From: Paramecium sonneborni
Taxonomy: Eukaryota; Ciliophora; Oligohymenophorea; Peniculida; Parameciidae
Direction: 5' to 3'
NCBI GenBank assembly: GCA_905182985.1
Contig: CAJJDN010000014.1
Span: forward strand, 667,747 to 731,746
DNA length: 64,000 nucleotides
A model generated the notes under the pieces. It saw only the letters and a list, made by a program, of their open reading frames with translations. It did not search any database and was not told the DNA's origin. A program made the translations under genes and the position numbers. This document shows, in pieces, positions 26,168-36,722 of the stretch. The first letter of the stretch is position 1. Each line of letters starts with the position of its first letter.

Positions 26168-27399
26168 TCATTTAGCAACAATTCCAAAACTAATGTGTTC
26201 TTGTTACACTGTAAGAATTTATGCAATTTCATTTCTGCAAAGAAAGCATGCATCTGTATTTCCTATACATTGAGCACAAAATTTGCCATGACCACACGGC
26301 ATAAAGATTTTCTCACCTACTCTATCTTAGCAAATGATGCATAAATTAGATTCTTCAGAATTCACAGATTATAAATCATTGCTCAACATTGGAGGTTAAC
26401 TTGATTATCTTTATCCAACATTTGCCATTATTGGTCTATAATAATTAGTTGAAACTCTCTATAAAATTGTTGCTTATTCATATGGTTATTGTTTTTCTTC
26501 TAAATCCTTTCCTATTTCTAAATTAAATATAAAATTAGCGTAATATAATTCTAAATCTCCTCTTTTACAATGAGTGTAAAATGTTATAAAAATAAATAAT
26601 ATTGGCAATATTATTTTCAAAGTTGAGTAGTTGAGATATAAAAATAGATTTGTTAACAATATTGTTGTCTAATACAAAACAAATTACATATAATAGGCAC
26701 CTTTATATGAATAATATTTTACTACTCTTTTATTTTTCATTTTTCTTGAGCAAAGCAGGAATTATTTTTATTGCAAAATACAGTATTGAAACAAAAGTAA
26801 TTACACCGTTAAGTATTAAAAGAATCAAAAACAACCATAATACTTGTATCCAATCCCAAGCAACTAAATCATCTAATTTTAGAGTTACTGATAAAGTTTC
26901 TACTAAAATTACAATCTTCCATAGCACATTAAACTATTATGTCATTCTTTATGCTATACGAACTATTAAAATGCAACAAATGCGAAGTATTTTTTCTTGT
27001 TGCAATATATTAACAATCTTAGGATCAACAATAATAATGGAAACATTATTAACATCAAATAAAACTCAATCTCAAGTACAACTATCAAAATATAACATAT
27101 TTTCATTAAACAATAGATAAATGATTCTAAATAATAATAAACTTTTAATTCTTTTTGCAAACAATAACATGTTTAAATAAATCTACCTATTATAAATTAT
27201 AATTATTACATGCATCAATAAATATTAGGCAAATCACAACCTATACCAATGTTAAAATATTTTCTAAATAAAAGCAAATTAAAAAATAAACATATAGATA
27301 TAAAAAGATTTCTAAGTATTATTCTTTAACAAATTCTACTGCTAATTATTTTACTTCTTTTTCTAATTAAACTTTCACTCGATCAGATTATTCTTACAT
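26168..27399 (-). CDS. Multi-pass membrane RING-finger protein
   Basis: A C-terminal C3HC4 RING (CIICQDRVGEKIFMPCGHGKFCAQC...CFLCR) marks a probable E3 ubiquitin ligase. The N-terminal two thirds contain several hydrophobic helices (FLYLYVYFLICFYL, LFLILLILNGVITFVSILYF, LPILFIFITFY), so it should sit in a membrane with the RING cytosolic. Introns at 27187-27209 (23 nt), 27065-27096 (32 nt, GTT...GAG) and 26669-26687 (19 nt, very short) leave exactly 385 residues from ATG 27399 to TGA 26168-26170. The 32-nt intron has a weak donor and is the least certain join. The substrate is unknown. Confidence 0.8.
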
Positions 27400-27886
27400 G
27401 TTTTATTATAAACTTATTAAATTTATTAAACAAAAATCTTTATAAATTATTTGTTTAAATATAAGAAATTAATAAGGCAGAATCATTTTTTGAAAACTAA
27501 ACGAAAACATAAGTGAGACATTTGATAAATAAAAAAAATTATTTATTGAATAAAATGTTACATTTATTTTAGTTGTAAAGATAAACATGAAAAAATCAAT
27601 TCATAAGATATTCAAGAAATATAAAATAAATGAATACAAAATTAAAAAAGGTTATATAATTTTGGTTGATTTTTCTAACTAAATTTCTTAATTTATATTG
27701 AAATAATTATAAAGTAAATGTTAGTTTGAAATGATGATGAGATTTAAGTTAAATGAAATTTATATTGAGATGGATATCTTGTTTTTTAAGTTCATCTAAA
27801 ATGTAAAAAAATAATGAAATAAAGTAATTTACAATTATATATTAGAATAATGATAATAATTTATATTAATATTAAAAACGGATTGT
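27400..27886. promoter_or_regulatory. Divergent intergenic region
   Basis: About 490 bp of A+T-rich sequence between the divergent RING gene and the trichocyst-matrix-like gene, so both promoters should be here. I see no additional coding frame and no recognisable motif. Confidence 0.35.
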
Positions 27887-29028
27887 ATGAGGAAATTAGT
27901 TTCTATATTATTGATTTCTCTCACCTTGGCAAGTTAGATTCAAGGTCCTTTATCTAATCCAATAATGAATGAATTAGAATAAACTCATTTGGGAAAAGCA
28001 TTCTTGAAATTACTAAGTCTAAAATCAAAGGCATAACAATTTGATTTCTCTAAATTATATGCAGCACTAGATGACTTATAAAATTCAATAAAATAAAGAT
28101 TAGCAGACGAATAACAAGCATATTAATAAGATGAAGTCTAATATTTCACAGATAAGGAATTTTTTTCAGGTCAAATTACACAATTCTAGAATGAAGTAAT
28201 GTTATAAGCTAAGTTTAATAGATTGCATCATTAGAAATAGATGTTACAGATTTTACAGAAAGCAGAGACTTATTATAAATAGCCTTAAATGGAAAAATTG
28301 ATGAATTGAAAGAAGTTTAATCATTAGCTGATGGATTATCAGCAAGAATTAAAAAGGAAGAAGGAATTTTCAAAGATTAACAAAATTAATATACAAATGC
28401 TGTTTAAGCCCTTGATTAAGCCTTATAATTGATTGGATAACTTAGAGATGGTTCATTTGTTTAGAATAGAAGTGTTTCATTCTTAGAAGAAGGTCTTAAA
28501 TAATTATAACATTAAAGAATAATGTATGGACCTTTAATAACTGCATTTACTTAAATTATGGCACCAAGTTTTAATGATTCTGAAGCTAGTGCAAAAGTTT
28601 AAAGACTTATTCAAAATTTAAGAGATACTGTTGTTAAGAATAAAACTGACTTAGAAAATGCATATTAATAAGTTAGAGCTATTGATGATCACAATCTTAG
28701 TCAATATAATTAAAGAATAACAAATCTATCAACAATTATTATTCCAACTATTTAAGCTGAAATCTAAACTAGAGATGGTAATAATAATTTATATTTTATT
28801 AGCTTAAATTTAAACTAAATAAAATTTACTTAGAGATGCTTAAACTAATTTTAAGACAGCTTCAGATAATTTAGATAATACTAATAATAGATGGGTTGAA
28901 AGGTATTTATATTATTTTCATTTAGAACTAATGAACATAATAAGCTGATGGACTAGCTATTAACTTAATAGTCCCTATTTCCTAAAATTGTAAATCAATT
29001 AGAAGGAGCTGGAGTTAGAAGAAGATGA
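27887..29028 (+). CDS. Trichocyst-matrix-protein-like secretory coiled-coil protein
   Basis: The signal peptide MRKLVSILLISLTLASQIQG is followed by an almost entirely helical, Gln/Leu/Glu-rich chain with heptad-like spacing (EIASLEIDVTDFTESRDLLQI, DQQNQYTNAVQALDQALQLI). This composition and the segment preceding ...QLIGQLRDGSF resemble Paramecium trichocyst matrix proteins, which crystallise inside exocytotic trichocysts after proprotein cleavage. The assignment rests on style rather than a unique motif. Introns at 28196-28221 (26 nt), 28778-28802 (25 nt) and 28903-28925 (23 nt) leave 355 residues exactly, ending GAGVRRR. Confidence 0.65.
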
Positions 29029-29091
29029 TTTTGTTAAATTTATCAATACATAATATTTAGTAATATTTATTATTTTTTTAAGTAAATAATT

Positions 29092-29812
29092 ATGTAAAAT
29101 TTTAAAAGAGTTGTTATTTTATTATCTAAAACTTCAGGAAGAGATAAAGTAAGTATAAAATTTATAATAATTTAAATAGTCTTGTAGAATTTTACAATAT
29201 TTTGGTAAATTTTGTGCAGAATAATTAAAAGAATTAAAATAAGATGAATTGTCATTAAAGTGTAAAAATTTAAGCTCTAACATGAGTTTAACAAGAAAAG
29301 TCTTAAGATTTGGAAGAACAATAGGAATCATTATTTCAATTATTGATTTATCAAAGTAAAAAGGAAATAAAGCAATCATTCTTAATAAAATATTGATGAA
29401 TATTTCTTGCTTTCTTTATTTTTTGGTTGATCACACTCATTGGTTTTGTAAAGTAAAATCAATATTTAATCTAGATTTAAGTGATACAAAATCCATAACT
29501 TGAAGCTAAGGCTGATTATTGGAGTGACGCACTTTGGTGTTTTGAGGCGTTCTTTGATTGTGTTGCATTAATTTTAGAAATTAATGAAGAAGATAATAAA
29601 GCTCAAGATGTCAAATCATCATAACGTCTTTTCACTTTGAAAATGGATTTATTAAGAGCTTTTATGGATTTACTGGTATCAATAAATTATTATTATATAA
29701 GAGCGCTTATGGATTTATTAGTAATGGAAGAGTACCTGGAAAATGGATTGGATTCTTTGGAACTCTTAGCTCTATTATTGGACTTAAATAATAATGGGAT
29801 GCAGCTAAGTGA
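29092..29812 (+). CDS. PEX11: Peroxisomal membrane protein PEX11
   Basis: Peroxisome elongation and division factor of the peroxisomal membrane. The N-terminus LSKTSGRDKSCRILQYFGKF matches the PEX11 amphipathic region, with SSNMSLTRKVLRFGRTIG following. The C-terminus, SAYGFISNGRVPGKWIGFF then GTLSSIIGLKQQWDAAK, matches the family's closing segment. Three introns, 29149-29179 (31 nt), 29453-29474 (22 nt) and 29676-29701 (26 nt), are each needed to keep the family frame and give 213 residues, a usual length. The C-terminal part was decisive: reading through the last intron gives an unrelated Leu-rich end. Confidence 0.9.
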
Positions 29813-30421
29813 ATTCTAATTATTTCAGAAATATTTTATTAACAATTAACCATATAATTTTTTGATAATTTTTTATTTTTTCATTTCATTCAATTTTAGC
29901 TTTATTAAATTTCAAACAAACAATTAATAAAACTATAAAAACTTTTATAATTCTTAATTATTTTATAAGTTAATTATGATTCTAAGAATCTTTTATATTT
30001 ATTATTTATATTTAACAAATAATCAAATATTCTTATTAAAATTCTAATAAATACTATTCATTCTATTATAAAATCTGTTTTATTTAGAGATTGTAATTCA
30101 TATATGATTACTATAATTCTGATTTCATGATTCTTTTTTTCATTTAGTTAATTCCTTTTTTCTGTAAATTTTATATATTAATATAAGTTGTATAATATTT
30201 TTCTTATTATTACTTAGGAAGTTAAATTAATTTGTATTAAATTTAATTTTTAAGCAAAAAGTTTAATCATTAACCTGCTTCTTTTTTTATACATAAATTT
30301 TGGAAAATTAGACATACTTTTTCATAATTTCTCTATAAAATAATATGATTTCAATAGATTATTTTTTCAAATAGTAGATTTAACATTTAATAGATGAAAA
30401 TAGTTAATATATTAAAAACAT
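29813..30421. other. Convergent intergenic region
   Basis: About 600 bp of A+T-rich DNA between two converging genes (PEX11 and the CDPK). No coding frame or structured RNA is apparent; it should hold both 3' ends. Confidence 0.4.
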
Positions 30422-32026
30422 TCATTTTTTATGAACAATGCATTCTTATAAATTTGTCTAAAACTCTTAAAATGTAATTTCGCCATCTTTATTAATATCA
30501 AAGAAATCGAAAACTGCTCGAGTTTCATCTTCATTAATACTTGGTTCAATTCTTTTTAACATTTAAGCCATTTCTTTTAAATCTAATTTTAAATCAGCTG
30601 ATTTATCAAACTAAATATTTTTGATGTAATACTTTTTTAAATAGATCAATAAGTTAAATATTATATTTAATAATAGATAATTTGAGTTTTTCTATGACAT
30701 AATTTGCACGTTCTTCAACTGTATTCTTACCTAGAATAGATTATTTTTTTGATCTATCTCTGATTTATTTTTCTTATTTGACTTAAATCTAATAATACAT
30801 TTAGATTTAATACAGAATTATCTTCCATCCATTTTTTGAATTCTTCAAAATCAATAGAATTGCTACCATCTTCATCAAATTTATTAAAAATATATTCAAT
30901 TTCATCTCTTTATATATCTTTATCAACTCTCGTTAAGAATCTTCCTAGTTCATTAACATCAAGTGCTTTATCTTTAGACATATCTAATTCTGTAAACAAT
31001 TAAGTGATATCTAATTTATCTTTGATTATCATAAGCCTAATATCATTAATTAAGTATTATGCTTTATCTTCTAATTTTGAATTTCCTTAAACTATATCTT
31101 AAAAGTATTGTGAGATAGCAGGATGTTTATATATTTCTTCCCAAGATAATCTTTTTGATTCATCAGCTTAAAGACATCCAATAATTAAATCTTAAGTTTC
31201 TTAAGAGATTTATATTTTATCAGTTGGAAACTTTAATGGTTATGTTTTAATATTTTTTAGTAATTCTTGAGGTGATCTAGCAGTCCATGGAGCTAAAATT
31301 ATTGATGAAATAATTTACTTTTACCAAATAAAGCTTCATAAAAGATAAATCCAATACTCCATACATCAGTTTTAGAATTGTATCTTTTATGATCTAAAAT
31401 TTAAGGACTCATATATAATGGAGTACCAACCATTGAAGACATCATATCTTTTTTAAAATTGTCTACACATTTCGCAAAACCAAAATCTGCTAATTTATAT
31501 GTCTAATTAAATAAATTATAAATATAATCTTTATACTGTTTTATCCAATAAAATATTTGCAGGTTTTAAATCTCTATGAATAATCCCATTTTTTATAAGT
31601 TATGTAAAACCAGTTAAAACATCCACTAAAAATTTAATAGCCTCTTTTTCACTCAAATTTTTCTTCTTTTTAAGATATCTTTAATTTTTTTATATAAATA
31701 CTCATCAAAATCACCTCCATCACAAAATTCTTAAACTATATAATAATTATTTGTTGTTTCCATAACATCTAAAAGCTAGACAATATTTGGACTTTTCAAT
31801 TTTCCCATTATTTTTATTTCCTATATTAAACCATCTCTTAAGTAATCATCTCTTATGTATATATACAATTATTATTATACGCATTAATAACAGATTTATT
31901 TAACATTTTAATTGCTACTTTCTCTCCTGTTTTTTCATTTGTACCTTTAAAAACGGTGGCATAAGAACCTTCTCCAATCTTATGATTTATATTAAATATA
32001 TATTTGTCAATCCTCTTATCTCCCAT
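30422..32026 (-). CDS. Calcium-dependent protein kinase (CDPK type) with EF-hands
   Basis: Ser/Thr kinase domain followed by EF-hands, the plan of protist CDPKs. Visible motifs: glycine loop GEGSYATVF, VAIK lysine, catalytic loop HRDLKPAN, DFG (LADFGFAK), and GTPLYMSPQ, which differs from the usual CDPK GTPYYIAPE. The C-terminal half has four EF-hand-like units: DMSKDKALDVNE, DEDGSNSIDFEE, DKSADLKLDLKE (degenerate) and DINKDGEITFQE; the second and fourth look fully calcium-competent. Six introns (22-34 nt) restore a single frame of 481 residues ending ECIVHKK. Calcium activation is family knowledge. Confidence 0.88.
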
Positions 32027-34976
32027 TTAATAATTAATATTAAATTTTATTGGTTTTCAAAAATTGTTTATAATTAAATTTCATTTTAATACAATAATAT
32101 TTATTAATCATATCAATCATACTATGAAATAGACCATCATTATTATTATTCATAAAACACTCTATTTTAAATGCTTCTTAAGGATGATAACGGTTTCTCT
32201 ATTTATTTCGAACTCTATTAATTTCATTTATTCATCTATTAATTCAATGAAAACTTACTGATCATTAAATCAGTTATGCTATCTAAATTTTTATCTCCAG
32301 AAATATATATATTATAGTAAGAATAATCAAAATGTAAAATGTATATCAAAATTGCATTAAGTTTTAAATCAATATTATATTAGAATTTTGGATGATGAAT
32401 AAAATTTATTCCCATAAAAACTTATTCGGATGAAATTACAAACACTAGTATATTTAAGTAAAAAATTATAAACGTTTTCTTCATTTAAATTCATTCAATT
32501 GTTCTTTAATTTCTTAGTATATTATATGATTACATCAGAAAACATAAATTAATTTATTAATCTCTATATCCTTAATAAAATTGATCTAACTGTGAATATT
32601 TGGAGCTATGATAATCAAAAAAAACTTCAGTATTACTATTGCTACTTAAATTTGTAATTACGAAATAAAACTGCAAACAGTTTTTATAGTAAATATATCG
32701 AATAAGGTTCATTTAATTCAGTTCTTCAAGTTTATTATACTATTACAAATCAACACATATCGAATTTTGAACTAGATTTCAAATTTAAATTTAAAATTAA
32801 TAATAAAATTTTTATTTCAAATTTTGATTCCAAAAATATCATCAATAATATCCTTAATTGAAAATAGCGAAAAGTCTGTTATTGTTATATCAAAATGAAG
32901 AATTCTCTTAATCTATAATACCATTAGATTAATCATACTGATTGTTCATATTATGAACCAAAATTTTAAGAAAAGATATCAATAATCATCCATTTAAAGC
33001 AATTCTTGTTAGAAAACAGAGTTAATTAAAAATCATATTCATTATTCTATAAGTTACAATTTAATTTTCACAATCATAATAAACGAAATAAGGCATCAGC
33101 TATAATTTCAGAAAGGCCAATAGCGAAATCATATCAAAGAAATCAATTAAACACAATCATAATGTTAAAGATAAAAAACATTTTAGAGAATTTTCTTAAT
33201 TTAATGAAAGCATTTTTTGAACATTTCCTTTCATTTTAACTCAAATTATTTTAATTTTATCATAACTAAAAAATTATTATGAAAGATTTCACTAATGACC
33301 TTTATTCAAATTACATAATAATTAATTTTAATAAATTAAGCATTGTATCAATTTATTAAATTAAATGGCTGTTGACCAAAAAATCTTTGGTTTGTTTTAA
33401 TTTATTAAACTTAATCTTCCAGTAAATTTAAACAATTTTTTAAACATAATAAAACATCGATCGAAATTGAAGAAAAAATTTTTAAATCAGAAATTCTCAT
33501 TCTTGAGCTTAGTTATACAATTATGAATAAAAAAATAAATTTTTATAATTCATTTATTAATAATCTATTTATACGTATTATTATTATTATNGCTATCTAA
33601 ATTTTTATCTCCAGAAATATATATATTATAGTAAGAATAATCAAAATGTAAAATGTATATCAAAATTGCATTAAGTTTTAAATCAATATTATATTAGAAT
33701 TTTGGATGATGAATAAAATTTATTCCCATAAAAACTTATTCGGATGAAATTACAAACACTAGTATATTTAAGTAAAAAATTATAAACGTTTTCTTCATTT
33801 AAATTCATTCAATTGTTCTTTAATTTCTTAGTATATTATATGATTACATCAGAAAACATAAATTAATTTATTAATCTCTATATCCTTAATAAAATTGATC
33901 TAACTGTGAATATTTGGAGCTATGATAATCAAAAAAAACTTCAGTATTACTATTGCTACTTAAATTTGTAATTACGAAATAAAACTGCAAACAGTTTTTA
34001 TAGTAAATATATCGAATAAGGTTCATTTAATTCAGTTCTTCAAGTTTATTATACTATTACAAATCAACACATATCGAATTTTGAACTAGATTTCAAATTT
34101 AAATTTAAAATTAATAATAAAATTTTTATTTCAAATTTTGATTCCAAAAATATCATCAATAATATCCTTAATTGAAAATAGCGAAAAGTCTGTTATTGTT
34201 ATATCAAAATGAAGAATTCTCTTAATCTATAATACCATTAGATTAATCATACTGATTGTTCATATTATGAACCAAAATTTTAAGAAAAGATATCAATAAT
34301 CATCCATTTAAAGCAATTCTTGTTAGAAAACAGAGTTAATTAAAAATCATATTCATTATTCTATAAGTTACAATTTAATTTTCACAATCATAATAAACGA
34401 AATAAGGCATCAGCTATAATTTCAGAAAGGCCAATAGCGAAATCATATCAAAGAAATCAATTAAACACAATCATAATGTTAAAGATAAAAAACATTTTAG
34501 AGAATTTTCTTAATTTAATGAAAGCATTTTTTGAACATTTCCTTTCATTTTAACTCAAATTATTTTAATTTTATCATAACTAAAAAATTATTATGAAAGA
34601 TTTCACTAATGACCTTTATTCAAATTACATAATAATTAATTTTAATAAATTAAGCATTGTATCAATTTATTAAATTAAATGGCTGTTGACCAAAAAATCT
34701 TTGGTTTGTTTTAATTTATTAAACTTAATCTTCCAGTAAATTTAAACAATTTTTTAAACATAATAAAACATCGATCGAAATTGAAGAAAAAATTTTTAAA
34801 TCAGAAATTCTCATTCTTGAGCTTAGTTATACAATTATGAATAAAAAAATAAATTTTTATAATTCATTTATTAATAATCTATTTATACGTATTATTATTA
34901 TTATTTATTAATACCCATTTTTTATTTAGTATAATTTAATTAAAACAATCATAGTCAAAAAAGTGTTCGAATTAAA
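32027..34976. other. Long gene-poor stretch containing an artefactual duplication
   Basis: No confident intact gene. On the minus strand, roughly 32150-32750, protein-like segments appear in shifting frames (for example NLDSITDLMINEQMKLIEFE after a putative 23-nt intron, and FFDYHSSKYSQLDQFYQGY). They may be remnants of a decayed gene, or a gene with introns I could not resolve. A plus-strand frame of 53 codons (33365-33526) exists but has no support. The 1,313-bp part from 32278 is present twice because of the N at 33591, so the true stretch is about 1.6 kb. Confidence 0.45.
32278..34904. repeat. Direct duplication around the N at 33591 (assembly artefact)
   Basis: Positions 32278-33590 and 33592-34904 (1,313 bp each) appear identical and are separated by one N. 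The first copy stops inside a short (att)n run that the second copy continues through. This fits two overlapping contigs joined end to end without merging. Confidence 0.85.
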
Positions 34977-36449
34977 ATGAAAAAGAATTAAATTTTCGAA
35001 GAAGATGCTGAGAATTTTTAAGATGGAATATCCTATCAAAAAAATATAGAAGAAATTAAACGTTTAACTAGCATGATTAATTCAAATATATATGGTGACA
35101 AAGCTGAACTTTATTATCAAAAAGGAATGAATCTATTTATCATAGGTAATTATGAGGAAGCATTACAAAGTTTAAATAAAGCAACTAATATTGATAATAA
35201 ACATGCAAATTCTTATTATCAGAAGGGAGAAATATTGCGTTCTTTTTTAAAAGACTCTAAGGCAGCTATAATAGAATTAGACGAGGCTATTAGAATAAAT
35301 CCAAATTATATAGAGGCATATGAAACAAGAGGTTATGCACTTATGGATTTGGGTAGATATAAAGAGTCAGCGAATTGTTTTGACAAAATCATAAGAATTA
35401 ATTTATAAATGGGGAACAAAATAAAACCAGATAATTATGGACTTTTTGAGCTTCCTAATGGTTATGAAGGAAAAGCATCAGCATTAAAGAAATAAGGAAG
35501 ATGGAAAGAAGTATTGGAATGCTACAATGAACTTATAAAACATCAACCAAATAATGAACATCATTATCATGACAGAGCAAATGCTTTACTTAATCTTGCA
35601 AGAATAGATGAAGCACTAGAATCATTAGATAAAGCACTTAGTATTCAACCAAAAAATCCTTTTTTCTTAAATACAAAAGGTATAGCTCTTGCTAAATCTG
35701 GTAATAAAATAGCAACTGATTAATTTTATAATATGATGTTACAATCAAAATCTGAATTTTTAGATAGATCTAGCATCTACTTACAGAGAGCCTTTGCTAT
35801 GAATATTTTAGACGATAAAGAATAAGCACTTATAAATTTTGATATGGCTATAAAAGCTTCTCCTGAATATTATTAAGCTTATAAAGCAAAAGGACAAATG
35901 CTTTATACTTAAGGAAATAAAAAATAAGCCTTAGATTGTTTTAATAAAGCTATATAAATAAACCCTAATTATGTTGAGGCATATCATTGTCAGGGGAGTA
36001 TTTTATTTGAATTAGGATAGTACTGGGAATCAATTAAATCCTATAACAAGATAATTAAAATTAATCCTTATGATGCAGTTGCTTATAATGATAAAGGATG
36101 GATCTTATCTAAATTAGGAGATCATGAATAAGCACTTGAATCTATAAATTAATCTTTAGAGATTAATCCAGATTCAGCATAAACTCATCACAGCAAAGGA
36201 TTTGCATTATCTGCTTTAGGTTTCCTATAAGAAGCCATTGAATCTTTTAATAGAGCATTAGAGTTTGATAATAAGTTATTATAAGCTCATTGTGATAAAG
36301 GAAAATGTTATCTTCTTTTATAAAATTATCAACTTGCTATTGAATGTTTTGATAAAGCTTCTACTATTGATTCTAATTGTTCTGAAGCCTAAAATGGAAT
36401 ATTTCAAGCAGAAAAAATGCTTAAATAATTGAATAATATTTAACAATGA
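34977..36449 (+). CDS. Tetratricopeptide-repeat protein
   Basis: An intronless frame of 490 residues made mostly of TPR units. Consensus positions are clear, for example YYQKGMNLFIIGNYEEALQS, AYKAKGQMLYTQGNKKQALD, AYNDKGWILSKLGDHEQALE and AHCDKGKCYLLLQNYQLAIE. I count about ten repeats in two blocks separated by a less regular linker (residues about 145-165). No signal peptide, membrane segment or enzymatic domain is present, so it is probably a scaffold. The TPR style (FDKAIQINPNY) is of the Ogt/SPY type, a large family in ciliates. A short N-terminal acidic segment (FEEDAENFQDG) precedes the repeats. Stop TGA 36447-36449. Confidence 0.85.
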
Positions 36450-36520
36450 ATGATAAATGATTTCTTTAAAATTATAATTAATTAGATTAAATATGATTAT
36501 TGATCGAATATAGAAATATA

Positions 36521-36656
36521 TCACATAGAAGGGGCCTTTTATAGTAACATCAACTACTATTGAATAAAATAATATTGAAGAATCTATTCTTATAATTTTT
36601 ATTGAAGCAGAATTGAAAAATTTTGATTTATTGGATTTATTTAATTTAAGAAGTTA

Positions 36657-36722
<66 letters not shown>

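Noticed and set aside
26650..27120. 156-codon plus-strand open frame
   Set aside because: Antisense to the multi-pass RING gene, whose spliced frame is exact and ends in a clear RING finger.
33365..33526. 53-codon plus-strand frame starting MAVDQKIFGLF
   Set aside because: Too short, no family similarity and no supporting context; could be chance in A+T-rich DNA.
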